Shown here piece after piece: positions 53,936 through 63,268 of a stretch of 64,000 bases of DNA. The notes under the pieces are model-generated. The model was not told the DNA's origin. It made no database searches and saw only the letters and a list, made by a program, of their open reading frames with translations. Numbering within the stretch: position 1 is the first letter of the stretch; every line of letters begins with the position of its first letter. Made by a program: the position numbers and the translations under genes. The stretch is from Alterisphingorhabdus sp051668705 (GTDB taxonomy: Bacteria > Pseudomonadota > Alphaproteobacteria > Sphingomonadales > Sphingomonadaceae): positions 248,001 to 312,000 of the forward strand of contig NZ_CP196351.1 in the NCBI RefSeq assembly GCF_051668705.1, written 5' to 3'.

Positions 53936-54856
53936 TTACGAGCAGCCAGCGGTTTCACGGCCAGAAGATAATCGGGTTGCCAAACGTCCTGATGCCGCAT
54001 CGGGATAGGCATCGGCCAGTTCATCAAATGCGGCGCAGGCCTTTTCATTATCCTTCGCGGCAATCAGTGCGGCGCCTAGGAAATACAGGCTATCAGGTGC
54101 ACGGGCTCCGCGCGGATTGGTCTGATAATTCTCCAGCAGTATTTTTGCCGCACTTTGGGGTTTGCCGCCGTCCAGCAATGCTCTGCCAAGCAGATTGCGT
54201 GCATGGCTGTTGCGGGCATGATTGGGGTGTTTTTCCAGCGTCAGGCGCAATTGCTGCTGCGCTTCGGGGTAAAAGCCAGCATCCCAAAGACGAAATCCGT
54301 AAATATAGTCATCTTCACCAGCATCATCGCTTTCAGGTTTTATGATCGCGGATACGGCGGCAATGCGTTCTGCACTGGGCTCGGCGGCTAGTGCTGCACC
54401 AGGGGCAGCAGCGGCTGGGCCATTATCAGATGCAGCAGTTGTCGTCGCTGCGGCTTGTGCTTCTTCGCGTGCTTTTTCGGCTGCTTCTATGCTTTGCAGG
54501 CGGTTTTCAATCTGCCCAAGGCGAAAGCTGTTTTCTTCTGTTTGTGAAGTCAGCCCGGCCAATTGCGCTTCAAGAGCATCTACGCGGGCCAGAAGATCGG
54601 CCAGCACAGGCGAGGCGTTGGAGCTGTTTTGCGATTGCGTGGGCGTCTCACTTTGCACTTCTGGTTCAAAAAAACGTTCAGAACCACCAGGGAAGACCTT
54701 ACGCTGCACAGCCCGTACTTCCGCTTCCAACCGTTCAACACGGCGATCAAGATTGTTACTTTGTGCAATGGCAGGGGCGGATAGGGCAGTACTTGCCACC
54801 AATGTTATTGCTGCAACAGCAAGGCTGAATGTGCGGCTGGATGGTAAAGCTAACAT
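53936..54856 (-). CDS. cpoB: Cell division coordinator CpoB (YbgF), TPR protein
   Basis: The 306 residues have a signal peptide ending APAIAQS, an N-terminal coiled coil (LDRRVERLEAEVRAVQRKVF and a second stretch near 85-135), an alanine-rich linker, and C-terminal TPR repeats (DAGFYPEAQQQLRLTLEKHP, NLLGRALLDGGKPQSAAKIL, FLGAALIAAKDNEKACAAFD). CpoB works with the Tol-Pal complex in the periplasm. Tol-Pal genes are not next to it in this window. tilS and ftsH follow on the same strand. Confidence 0.9.
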   Translation of the reverse strand: MLALPSSRTFSLAVAAITLVASTALSAPAIAQSNNLDRRVERLEAEVRAVQRKVFPGGSERFFEPEVQSETPTQSQNSSNASPVLADLLARVDALEAQLAGLTSQTEENSFRLGQIENRLQSIEAAEKAREEAQAAATTTAASDNGPAAAAPGAALAAEPSAERIAAVSAIIKPESDDAGEDDYIYGFRLWDAGFYPEAQQQLRLTLEKHPNHARNSHARNLLGRALLDGGKPQSAAKILLENYQTNPRGARAPDSLYFLGAALIAAKDNEKACAAFDELADAYPDAASGRLATRLSSGRETAGCS

Positions 54857-55038
54857 GATATAAGTACCTTTTAGGTTCGAAACTATGACAGCGTCTTTTG
54901 CAGGATATTAACCTGTCTTTTTTGCGCCATCGGCTATGATAAATAGACCAATATTATAGTCAGGTGAACAGCTGGTGGCGCAAAGACAAGATACATACTC
55001 ACGCCCTAACCCCAATAGCAATGGGACATGTACGCTTG

Positions 55039-55884
55039 TCACTGCTCAGCGCTGTCTGCCCGATTAAGCAGCGCCAATGGATCAACCGGAACGTCACGGA
55101 TAACTCTTTCTGCTGTACCCAGAGGTTCGATAACGCGGCCGCCCACTGTAATCGACAGAGCATCTGGACGAGCCGTTGCCAGTTGCGGGCCTTCTGCATC
55201 GGCGGGCACAGTATAAGTCTCGCCCAACTTCATCTCTTTCTGCATCAGTTGATCGCCATTGGCGTCATAAAACTTCACCCAGATACGGTCTTGTGTCGCG
55301 GTAAAGATAACGGGAGCATCTGGGCCGATATTGGCAGGGTCATCGCCAATACTGCCTTCGTCTCCGGCGGTGCTATCATCGCCGCCTTCTTGGCCAGAAC
55401 CATCGAGCAGACCTGCATCTCCCGCAGTATCTTCTGCGCTAGCGAGTTCCGGCATATCGGAGAAACCAGACGTGCCGCGCCATGCTGCATAGCCCAAAAC
55501 AACAGCAACAATTCCGACTGCAGCAATTATCCAAGCCGTTTTGGCGCTGGGGACTTTGCCGCTTTCTTCAATATTGCTGTCTGGCAGTGCAAATGCCTGA
55601 CGCTTATTTTGGTCAGCGTCCAACTCTTCGCGCAATGGGTCAAGCCATTCACTTTCCGGTAGTCCAACGACTTTTGCATAAGCGCGCGCAAAACCGATAG
55701 TATAAGTGCGTCCCGGCATATCGGAGAAGCGGTTCTCTTCCAGCGATTGCAAATGGCGCGAGGAAATACGGGTCGAGTTGCTGATATCTTCAAGGGATAA
55801 CTGCTTTGCCTTGCGCGCCTCTTGCAGACGTTCTCCAACGGTCAGAAGCATGAGCTCCTCATTTGCTGGTTCTTCGTCTTCCAT
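55039..55884 (-). CDS. rodZ: RodZ-like cytoskeletal HTH membrane protein
   Basis: The ATG at 55884 follows AAGGGG at 6 bases. The 281 residues contain an N-terminal helix-turn-helix of the Xre/HTH_25 type (about 15-85, TVGERLQEARKAKQLSLEDI followed by SRHLQSLEENRF), a membrane helix (AWIIAAVGIVAVVLGYAAW, about 115-135), an acidic linker, and a C-terminal DUF4115 domain. RodZ binds MreB and keeps rod shape. The linker is rich in Gly, Asp and Glu. Confidence 0.88.
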   Translation of the reverse strand: MEDEEPANEELMLLTVGERLQEARKAKQLSLEDISNSTRISSRHLQSLEENRFSDMPGRTYTIGFARAYAKVVGLPESEWLDPLREELDADQNKRQAFALPDSNIEESGKVPSAKTAWIIAAVGIVAVVLGYAAWRGTSGFSDMPELASAEDTAGDAGLLDGSGQEGGDDSTAGDEGSIGDDPANIGPDAPVIFTATQDRIWVKFYDANGDQLMQKEMKLGETYTVPADAEGPQLATARPDALSITVGGRVIEPLGTAERVIRDVPVDPLALLNRADSAEQ

Positions 55885-55996
55885 TTGCGGCCCCTTATGC
55901 GCAATATTTTCTTTCACACGGTCTGAATTATAGAAGCTATGACGTCAACGCCTGTATCACGGTTTTCTATAAGAATTTACGCGGCTTTCAGGCATT

Positions 55997-58267
55997 TTAG
56001 TCAATTTCTACACCTTCTGCTCGAGCCCAACTGCGTAGCGCACCGCGCAGGTCTTCCGGTGGCATGCTCAATAAGGTGGACATTTGTGCCTTTGTATCAG
56101 CCAGATTGATTGACCGGATCATGGCTTTTACCGGCCCCAATGCGGCTGGAGTAATGGAAAGCCGGTTAATGCCAAGCCCGATCAGTGCTAACGCTGAAAG
56201 TCGGCGCCCGCCCATTTCGCCGCAAACGGTCAGGTCAATGCTGCTCCCGTCAACATTGCGAACAATGCGCGCTAGAAAACGCAAAATGGCAGGGCTAAGC
56301 CAGTCATAACGCTCCGCCAATTTGGGATGTGCCCTATCAGCAGCGAGCAGAAATTGCGTTAGATCATTGGTGCCGATTGACAGGAAAGAGATTTTAGGGA
56401 TCAGAATGTCAAGTGTCTCGGCAAGCGCAGGAACCTCCAGCATTGCGCCATAGCGGATTTTTTCGGGCAGCATCTTCTTATGGTCGGTTAAAAACTGGCA
56501 CTGCCGCTCAAAAATCGCCTTTGCCTCATCAAATTCCCATGGCTCTGCAACCATGGGGAACATAACATTCAATGTTCGTCCTGCTGCGGCTTCCAGCAAT
56601 GCTCTGGCCTGAACTTTCATCAAGCCATCACGATCGAGCGCAACGCGCAATGCGCGCCAGCCCATTGCGGGGTTTTCTTCCTGATCAGTGTCCTTACGCA
56701 AATATGGCAATGACTTATCACCGCCAATGTCAACCGTGCGGAACACAACAGGTTTGTCGCCAGCAGCATCCATAACATCGCGATAGAGCCGCATCTGGCG
56801 CTCACGGCGCGGTAATGTTGCTGACACCAGAAATTGAAATTCAGTGCGGAACAGACCTATGCCTTCCGCGCCGCTATGGTTGACGGCAGACACTTCGTCA
56901 CGCAGTCCGGCATTGACCATCAGGCAGATCGGTACGCCATCCTTGGTAATGGCTGGTTCGTCGCGCAATGCGGCAAAACTGGCTTGCCGTTTCTTGCGTT
57001 GGTTGAACTTGCTTTCAAATGCTGTGAGTGTGGCCTCTGTCGGGCGAACATGCACAATCCGTTCGTCGCTATCGAGCAGGATTTCATCATCTTCGCGCAC
57101 CATATGGCGAATAGAGCTGACCCTGCCAATCACCGGTATGCCCATGGCGCGGGCAACGATGGTGACGTGCGCCGTTAGTGACCCTTCCTCAAGTATCACG
57201 CCTTTCAAGCGCCGCCGGTCATATTCCAGCAACTCCGCTGGGCCCAGATTGCGCGCTATCAATATGGTATCAGTGCGCAAGCCCAGCTTTGCAGCTGTAC
57301 CCAATTGGCCCGATACGATGCGCAGCAAACGGTTAGCAAGGTCTTCCAGATCATGCATCCGCTCGGCCAGCAAGGGATCGTCAATTTCACGCATCCGCAT
57401 TCTGGTGCGTTGCTGTACGCGTTCTATAGCTGCTTCTGCGGTCAGTCCGCTATCAATGGCGGCGTTGATGCGCCGCGACCAACCTTCATCATAAGCGAAC
57501 ATTTTGTAAGTTTTGAGGATTTCCTGATGCTCGCCATCGACGCCAAATTCGGCCTGACTGGCCATGTCGTCAATCTGCTCGCGCATTTTGGTGAAGGCTG
57601 AATAAACCCTTTGGCGTTCAACCTCTATATCGTCTGCGACAACATGTTCGATGGTGATGCGCGGCTGGTGAAAAACAGCACGGCCAAAAGCCAGACCTTT
57701 GACCAAGGTAAGGCCGGACAGGCGCGCAGGTCCAGTCGAACTTGACGACAGGTCCGCCACGGCTTCCTGATCGATCAACTCTGCATTGCTGATCAATTCG
57801 CTAATCACCATGGCAACGGTTTGCAGGGCTTCGATTTCTACATCATCATAACGGCGCTGCTCGACATGCTGAACACATATCACGCCTACAGCGCGTTCGC
57901 GGCGAATAATCGGCACACCGGCAAAGCTGTGAAAACGTTCTTCCCCCGTTTCCGGGCGATATTGAAAGTCCGGATGTGCGGCTGCTTCAGCAAGGTTAAG
58001 CGTATCAACCTGCTGTGCAATATGGCCGGTCAACCCTTCTCCAAGCGCCAATTTTGTGACGTGGACAGCGCTTTGGTTTAGGCCGCGTGTCGCGAACAGT
58101 TCCAGCGCCTGTTCACGCAAAAGATATAATGAACACACCTCGCTGTTCAAAGCCGCGCCAATGATTTCAACCATCTGATTCAGCTTGGCCTGCGCATTGG
58201 CGCGCGATGCCATAAGCTCGTGCAGTTCGGTCAATATCTTTCGTGCGGAGGCTGTGGCTGAGGTCAT
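55997..58267 (-). CDS. ptsP: Phosphoenolpyruvate-protein phosphotransferase PtsP (EI-Ntr)
   Basis: The 756 residues consist of an N-terminal GAF domain (about 1-160), an EI N-terminal part with the phospho-histidine region GSLTAHVTIVARAMGIPV, and a C-terminal PEP-binding barrel (GIGLFRTEFQFL, VFRTVDIGGDKSLPYL, SIGTNDLTQFLLAADR, VCGEMGGRR). EI-Ntr starts the nitrogen phosphotransfer chain to NPr and EIIA-Ntr. The GAF domain senses nitrogen state in other bacteria. rodZ is downstream on the same strand after 113 bases. Confidence 0.95.
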   Translation of the reverse strand: MTSATASARKILTELHELMASRANAQAKLNQMVEIIGAALNSEVCSLYLLREQALELFATRGLNQSAVHVTKLALGEGLTGHIAQQVDTLNLAEAAAHPDFQYRPETGEERFHSFAGVPIIRRERAVGVICVQHVEQRRYDDVEIEALQTVAMVISELISNAELIDQEAVADLSSSSTGPARLSGLTLVKGLAFGRAVFHQPRITIEHVVADDIEVERQRVYSAFTKMREQIDDMASQAEFGVDGEHQEILKTYKMFAYDEGWSRRINAAIDSGLTAEAAIERVQQRTRMRMREIDDPLLAERMHDLEDLANRLLRIVSGQLGTAAKLGLRTDTILIARNLGPAELLEYDRRRLKGVILEEGSLTAHVTIVARAMGIPVIGRVSSIRHMVREDDEILLDSDERIVHVRPTEATLTAFESKFNQRKKRQASFAALRDEPAITKDGVPICLMVNAGLRDEVSAVNHSGAEGIGLFRTEFQFLVSATLPRRERQMRLYRDVMDAAGDKPVVFRTVDIGGDKSLPYLRKDTDQEENPAMGWRALRVALDRDGLMKVQARALLEAAAGRTLNVMFPMVAEPWEFDEAKAIFERQCQFLTDHKKMLPEKIRYGAMLEVPALAETLDILIPKISFLSIGTNDLTQFLLAADRAHPKLAERYDWLSPAILRFLARIVRNVDGSSIDLTVCGEMGGRRLSALALIGLGINRLSITPAALGPVKAMIRSINLADTKAQMSTLLSMPPEDLRGALRSWARAEGVEID

Positions 58268-58413
58268 AACCCCAGCCTATCATATCGCGGCGTTTTCACA
58301 ATAGATGTCGTAAGGCGATAATGGCGTGCCATTCCAACCGTTAGATATAAAGTGAAATGGCCATCATCCCAGTTTAAGCGGTCAAAGCCATATTGTTTTG
58401 AAGGCTGACCCAG

Positions 58414-58566
58414 CTAATGGGTTATTTCTTCCTTCAGTCGCAATTTCTGTTTTTTCAGGCTGGATATTCGATAGGCATCTGGGGCGGGGCGTTGCTGCTC
58501 TTCATGGATCTTCCGATCAATAGCGGCGTGCTTTTGTTGTAGTGATTGCAGATGCTGCGTATCCAT
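58414..58566 (-). CDS. DUF465 (YdcH-like) small protein, copy 1
   Basis: The ATG at 58566 is preceded by AGGAGAC, deciding it over much longer in-frame starts. The 50 residues MDTQHLQSLQQKHAAIDRKI and onward end SSLKKQKLRLKEEITH, the DUF465 pattern of a short two-helix hairpin. The function of the family is unknown. A second DUF465 gene is divergent from it 143 bases away. Confidence 0.85.
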   Translation of the reverse strand: MDTQHLQSLQQKHAAIDRKIHEEQQRPAPDAYRISSLKKQKLRLKEEITH

Positions 58567-58709
58567 ATGTGTCTCCTGCGACTCGTTCGAAGGGATGTAC
58601 ATTACACCATGAATTGTGATGAGAGTCTTTACCATCCATCCATTATGGAGCAACGCTTCATCGAAAAAATAGAATGGCGCTTCATCAACATGCAGGATAG
58701 ACACCCAAT

Positions 58710-58907
58710 ATGGACGAACGCGCACTCAGGCAGAAATTGACCCAATTACGACTGGAACATCATGATCTGGATGTTGCCATTGATGCTTTGGCTTTGTCTG
58801 GCGGACATGATCAATTGCAATTGGCCCGTATGAAGAAGCGCAAATTGCGTTTGAAGGATCAAATATCTGCCATTGAGGATATGTTGATACCCGATATTAT
58901 CGCTTAG
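58710..58907 (+). CDS. DUF465 (YdcH-like) small protein, copy 2
   Basis: The 65 residues (DERALRQKLTQLRLEHHDLD and MKKRKLRLKDQISAIEDML) match the same family as the divergent neighbour, with a longer C-terminus. Both keep the K-K-x-K-L-R-L-K-x-x-I block. It lies 133 bases before a DUF1465 gene, an arrangement compatible with cell-cycle-related conserved alphaproteobacterial loci, but that is speculation. Confidence 0.83.
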   Translation: MDERALRQKLTQLRLEHHDLDVAIDALALSGGHDQLQLARMKKRKLRLKDQISAIEDMLIPDIIA

Positions 58908-59040
58908 GCCCGTTTCTGGTCTGACAAAGGACGACAATCTCGCGCTCCTCCGCGTTTCAATTTGATACACCGCTTTATACCCACCTGTTTGTGGACAAAT
59001 AACGGCTGCACCGAAAGCAGATACTGGCTAATGTCAAACC

Positions 59041-59559
59041 ATGTCTTCTATATTATCCATCGGTACAGCCCGGGATGTTACACCGGACCTTGTTGACGCT
59101 CTCTACATAGAAGCGATGCTGCTTGCAGAAGAGGCAAGGGAGCATTTTTCCAACGCCAATATCGATGCGATTGCAGAGGCTTTTCTGGCACCTGTGCGAA
59201 AGGTGGAATTGTCTTGCGAGTCCCTCAAGGTCACGACGCGGCTGATGCACGCCATTGCCTGGCTTTTAAACCGCAAGGCCTATTTTGCTGGTGAGCTTAC
59301 TGAGAGGCAGCTGCGCAATCACAGCAGAATGCTGGGCCGTGCGAATGAGAGTGAGCCTGATGTTATCGCCACGCTTGATCCGCAAAGCCGTTATCTTGTG
59401 CATGCCAGTCAGGAGCTTTTTGACAGGCTTAAGCGTCTTGAAGAGCGTCAGGCCAATATTTCGCAAACCGCCGATGACGATGGCTTACCAATAGGCATGG
59501 CACAGGCCTCTCCAGTTCGCGAAATGCAGGAAAAGCTGCGTCAATCACTCACATTATAA
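59041..59559 (+). CDS. DUF1465 family protein
   Basis: The 172 residues are mainly helical (LVDALYIEAMLLAEEAREHF, TRLMHAIAWLLNRKAYFAGE, LVHASQELFDRLKRLEERQ) and match the alphaproteobacterial DUF1465 family, cytoplasmic and of unknown or poorly defined role. No signal peptide or enzyme motif was seen. A region without genes (157 bases) separates it from the convergent glycine-zipper gene. Confidence 0.85.
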   Translation: MSSILSIGTARDVTPDLVDALYIEAMLLAEEAREHFSNANIDAIAEAFLAPVRKVELSCESLKVTTRLMHAIAWLLNRKAYFAGELTERQLRNHSRMLGRANESEPDVIATLDPQSRYLVHASQELFDRLKRLEERQANISQTADDDGLPIGMAQASPVREMQEKLRQSLTL

Positions 59560-59716
59560 GCTGCTGATAATATCATCGGCTATATCTGCGCTGCGCTGAC
59601 TAGGTCACGCGCAATGCTTCAACGCACAATCTATTTGCGTAAGCTGATGCGCTGTGGCCGTTTTATGTTTTAATGATTGTGCTCCAGCCCTTTTCAGAAC
59701 TGGGGCAATAATCGAT

Positions 59717-60607
59717 TTAGCGCGTTGCTGGCCGAGCTTTTGTACGGCGCAAGCGCTTTGCTTTTGTCCGCTTAACCCGTTTCACTGGCTCGCGTACATA
59801 GACTTCTTCGGTCACATATTCTGGTTGCTGACAGCCGCACCCGCCTGTCACGGTAACGGTTGTGGTGCCGCTTTGGGCGTTGGCGACCGCTTGGGCATAA
59901 GCATTATATTGCTGATAATAAGCAGTATAATAATTGTTCAACCATTGATTATAGGCTGCATAATAGCTTTCATAATCACCATATGCCTGTTGCTGCGGCT
60001 GGCGGAATTGGTCGCATGGATCACGCTCAGACCGGTCAATAACTGCGCCAGCTATAGCGCCAACCCCTGCGCCGATTAACGTTCCTGCCGTTCTGTTGCC
60101 ACGTCCAGCAATCCGGTTGCCGGCAAGTCCGCCAATCGCACCGCCAATAAGTGCGCCGCCAACACCATTGTCACGGCGACAGCGTTCGATCAGATTGCGA
60201 TCGTCAAAGTTTTGATTGCGAAAATCTGCGCCATTCAGATCATCTTCCGGAAAACCACCATTGGGCAGGCTGGCATCCGGCAATTGCTGAGCGGGAAATT
60301 GCTGCGCTGGCAATTGTTGGGCCGGAAATTGTTGTGTCGGTAACGGCGTGCTGGGCAATTGCTGTCTAGGCAATCGCTGTGCCGGGTCAGGAAAGCTGAC
60401 TCCAGTCGAGCCAGGTGCTGGTAAACGAATGTCACGGCTTTGCTGCACCTTATCGTCCGTCAACACGTCCATTGTTGATATGTGTAGGGCTGAAAACGAA
60501 GATATATTCGAGTCGCTGATTGATGTTGCTGCGTTGGCTGGGCTTGCGGCTGCGCATGCTGCTACAGCGGCCATCAATGCGATGCGAGTATTTAGGCGGT
60601 TCTTCAT
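59717..60607 (-). CDS. Glycine-zipper 2TM-domain secreted protein with QQxPA repeats
   Basis: The 296 residues have a signal peptide ending SPANAA, a repeat block of alternating QQFPA and QQLPA units (about 88-110), a glycine-zipper segment (VGGALIGGAIGGLAGNRIAG then GTLIGAGVGAIAGAVI), a tyrosine- and glutamine-rich stretch, a GCGC motif and a highly basic end (KRVKRTKAKRLRRTKARP). It resembles outer-membrane/periplasmic 17-kDa-antigen-like glycine-zipper proteins. AGGGAGC before the ATG supports the start. Function unknown. Confidence 0.78.
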   Translation of the reverse strand: MKNRLNTRIALMAAVAACAAASPANAATSISDSNISSFSALHISTMDVLTDDKVQQSRDIRLPAPGSTGVSFPDPAQRLPRQQLPSTPLPTQQFPAQQLPAQQFPAQQLPDASLPNGGFPEDDLNGADFRNQNFDDRNLIERCRRDNGVGGALIGGAIGGLAGNRIAGRGNRTAGTLIGAGVGAIAGAVIDRSERDPCDQFRQPQQQAYGDYESYYAAYNQWLNNYYTAYYQQYNAYAQAVANAQSGTTTVTVTGGCGCQQPEYVTEEVYVREPVKRVKRTKAKRLRRTKARPATR

Positions 60608-60846
60608 AGTTAACAGCTCCCTTGACGGGCTTGATCGATATAATAGTTAATCAAAGCCCAAGAATATTGGTTGATAAACTGTTACCATTTTCGTGCATGC
60701 TATGCCATGCACTGCCTGTAAATTCACGTTGTGATTGGGGCGTTTTTGCCGGTTTGTCCTGTTTTGGGGCAGAGTTCGCCAATAAGGTTACCTCAAGGTT
60801 CGCCCTAAAAGGCCAACCCAGAAATTTGCTGCCAATTAGCGTGTAT

Positions 60847-61356
60847 TTATGCGCTAAAACATATTTCCATCAGCTGCGCGAGACGCTCTACTCCTTTGGC
60901 ATCCTCACCATCAAAGCGTGCTGTTAATGGGCTGTCCAAGTCAATAACGGCAACGACATGCCGATCTGCACCCTGTCCGGCAAAGACCGGGACAACCAGT
61001 TCGGACAGCGTATCGCCGTCACAAGCAATATGCCCCGGGAATGCATGGACATCTTCTACACATTGGGTTTCGCCACTCGTCGCGGCTGCACCGCATACGC
61101 CTTGATCCATAGCTATTCTTATACAAGCGGGTTTGCCCATAAATGGCCCCAATATCAGCCCACCATCGACAACGCGGTAGAATCCGGCCCAATTAAGCCC
61201 GGGCAAAAACTGCCACATCAAAGCAGCGATATTGGCCATATTGGCAATGGTGTCCGGCTCATCAGCAACCAGCGCACGCGCTGCTCTAAGCAAATCGTCA
61301 TAGAGCACGCTTTTTGGTGCATCGGCATTGGTCTGAAAATCATACATGTGCGACAT
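60847..61356 (-). CDS. msrC: Free methionine-(R)-sulfoxide reductase (GAF-fold)
   Basis: The 169 residues form a GAF domain. The three cysteines of E. coli fRMsr have counterparts: C78 (GPFMGKPACIRI), C88 (DQGVCGAAA) and C112 (HIACDGDTLSEL). The enzyme reduces free methionine-R-sulfoxide in the cytoplasm with thioredoxin. The start may instead be the ATG at 61347. It is 88 bases downstream of the arfB gene on the same strand. Confidence 0.87.
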   Translation of the reverse strand: MSHMYDFQTNADAPKSVLYDDLLRAARALVADEPDTIANMANIAALMWQFLPGLNWAGFYRVVDGGLILGPFMGKPACIRIAMDQGVCGAAATSGETQCVEDVHAFPGHIACDGDTLSELVVPVFAGQGADRHVVAVIDLDSPLTARFDGEDAKGVERLAQLMEICFSA

Positions 61357-61444
61357 ATAGGCGGGCAGATGCGCAAGCGCCAGATTATCTTATCGGTGCT
61401 ATCTCATTATCACAGCATGGCAAACATATGCGCATGTCATGCTA

Positions 61445-61870
61445 TCAATCAAAGGAGACTTTGCCGCGCCCTTTTTTGATGTCAGCGCGGTTTTTCTTTT
61501 GTGCCAGCCGCTTGGTTTTGCCGACGCGGTTCAGGCGCGTTTTCTTGCGTTTTGCAGGTGCAATATGCGCTTGATTAAGAAGCTCCAGAAAACGCTGCTG
61601 TGCTGCCTGACGATTTGCAGGCTGTGTCCGGTGCGTCCGCGCAGTGATCACAATCTCCCCTTGCAGATTTAGGTAGGAAGCGGCGAGCATTTTGAGCCGG
61701 TGATAGACTGGTGATGTCAAACCAAGTGCAAAGATATTAATCCGCATCTGTACAGCGGTGGAGACCTTGTTGACATTTTGCCCGCCTGGGCCGGAAGCAG
61801 TTATAAAACGCTCGCTAATGGCTGCGGCTGGAATGTCTTGCCACGTCAATGGTGTATCTGCACCGGGCAT
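61445..61870 (-). CDS. arfB: Alternative ribosome-rescue factor ArfB (YaeJ)
   Basis: The 141 residues carry the release-factor GGQ motif in ITASGPGGQNVNKVSTAVQM, and a basic C-terminal tail (RLNRVGKTKRLAQKKNRADI and KKGRGKV) that enters the empty mRNA channel of stalled ribosomes. ArfB hydrolyses peptidyl-tRNA on non-stop complexes. It lies between the arginine-rich lipoprotein gene and msrC on the minus strand. Confidence 0.93.
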   Translation of the reverse strand: MPGADTPLTWQDIPAAAISERFITASGPGGQNVNKVSTAVQMRINIFALGLTSPVYHRLKMLAASYLNLQGEIVITARTHRTQPANRQAAQQRFLELLNQAHIAPAKRKKTRLNRVGKTKRLAQKKNRADIKKGRGKVSFD

Positions 61871-61963
61871 CAGAACGGCACCGATTTTTGGAGCAGTGTA
61901 TAATATGCCATGATTGAAAATACCTCTCCGCCATGCTTTTGGCTAGCAGAGAGTTATATATTC

Positions 61964-63043
61964 TTATGGGTTAGGCAGACGGCGCCGACCAGATGTGTTG
62001 CGCGGTGATCTGCGCGGTCTTGACGGTCTTGGGCGTGCCTGCCGGTTTGAGCGGGATCGTTGCGGCTTGCTATCGTTCCTATTCTGTCGAGCGGCAGGAC
62101 GTGCGCGCTGACGCGGTTGGCTCGCACTGCTATTATCATTACCAGAATTGTTGGTCGCTGGAGCAGCGGCTGGCGCAGGATTAGCTCTGCGATTACCAGT
62201 ACTGTTTTGTGTATTTGCTCGCTGGACGCCGCGCCGGGCCGCCCTATTTGCACGCCGTTCACTGCGATTGGCTCGTCCTGCCCGGCGCTCCGTTGCAGGG
62301 GTTGCCCGGCCTTCAGCTGCCCGACCTTCGCCTGCCGGTGCTGCGCCATTATTACCGCGTCGTGCAGCGCGATTGACCCTGCGGTTTGTGGTATTGCGAT
62401 TTGCGCGGCGGTTAACTCTGCGGCCTTCCTGCGTTATTACAGTGCCGTCCGTTGCTTGTTCTTGCTGTTCAGCTCGGCGTTCCTGCCGCCGTGCACGCCT
62501 TGCATTGCGTATAACATCTGCGCCAAAGCCATCATTGCCCCGCACACCATTACCTCTTGAGCCATTACCTCTGCGGTTATTAATCGCATCGCTTGAACCC
62601 CGTCGGTCTGCGCGTCGCCCATCGCGCCGTACTCTGGCTGCGCGGCCGGGTCGGCCAGCTCTTGCTCCAGCTATGCGGCCGTTACGCCCAATACGCTGCC
62701 GCCTATGTTCCAGCCGCCTTTGCGACCAATAAAATAATTGTGCTTCGTTCAGTCGCCATGGACGCCCATAAATATCGTAAAGAAAAAGGCCCTGACCCGG
62801 GTAGAATAATCCATCATAATATCCGCCAGAAAAGCCAATATCGCCAAAGCCGTTTAAATTGTCGCACTCAACATATACGTCTCTGCCGGCATAAGGGTCG
62901 CAATATTCGTCATAATATGCATATTCATCAGACGCGTAATCATTAAATCCTGGACTGCCATATGAGACACAGCCGCTAAGGGCAAAACTGCCGATGAATG
63001 CGCCCATTATATGGAGCTTATTTGATGCTGCGAATCTGAACAT
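61964..63043 (-). CDS. Arginine-rich disordered lipoprotein
   Basis: The ATG at 63043 follows GAGAGGTGAG. The 359 residues have a lipoprotein signal with the lipobox ALSGCVSYGS. A short tyrosine/aspartate-rich part follows (about 30-100, with GFGDIGFSGGYYDGLFYPG and IYGRPWRLNEAQLFYW). The remaining 250 residues are dominated by Arg, Asn, Ala and Gly in irregular repeats (such as RRANRNTTNRRVNRAARRG). The tail must be very basic and disordered. I do not recognise a family. It might bind LPS, DNA or other polyanions in the envelope; this is only an inference from charge. Confidence 0.75.
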   Translation of the reverse strand: MFRFAASNKLHIMGAFIGSFALSGCVSYGSPGFNDYASDEYAYYDEYCDPYAGRDVYVECDNLNGFGDIGFSGGYYDGLFYPGQGLFLYDIYGRPWRLNEAQLFYWSQRRLEHRRQRIGRNGRIAGARAGRPGRAARVRRDGRRADRRGSSDAINNRRGNGSRGNGVRGNDGFGADVIRNARRARRQERRAEQQEQATDGTVITQEGRRVNRRANRNTTNRRVNRAARRGNNGAAPAGEGRAAEGRATPATERRAGRANRSERRANRAARRGVQRANTQNSTGNRRANPAPAAAPATNNSGNDNSSASQPRQRARPAARQNRNDSKPQRSRSNRQARPRPSRPRRSPRNTSGRRRLPNP

Positions 63044-63145
63044 TTCTCACCTCTCAATTGGTATCACTAAGGCGATCGAATTGAATTGTATATGAATGCC
63101 TTGGCTGCGTCCCATTCATACACAAGGCGATAGCTTGCCAATTCA

Positions 63146-63187
63146 CTTGCTAACATGCGTGTAAATAGGTATTTAACCAATCGGTTA
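63146..63187 (+). promoter_or_regulatory. Promoter with overlapping palindromic operator before the P450 gene
   Basis: A -35 TTGCTA (63146-63151), 17-base spacer and -10 TATTTA (63169-63174) are followed by TTAACC-AATC-GGTTAA (63172-63187), a TetR-type palindrome overlapping the -10. A repressor bound here would block transcription. No TetR gene is in view. TTAA-N8-TTAA spacing makes a CtrA site unlikely. Confidence 0.5.
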
Positions 63188-63268
63188 ATAAGATAGAGAT
63201 GGTGATGAACGCACTATCGCGAATATGCGAATTTCATCGCCGTAAATATTGATAACATAAGGTGTCAC

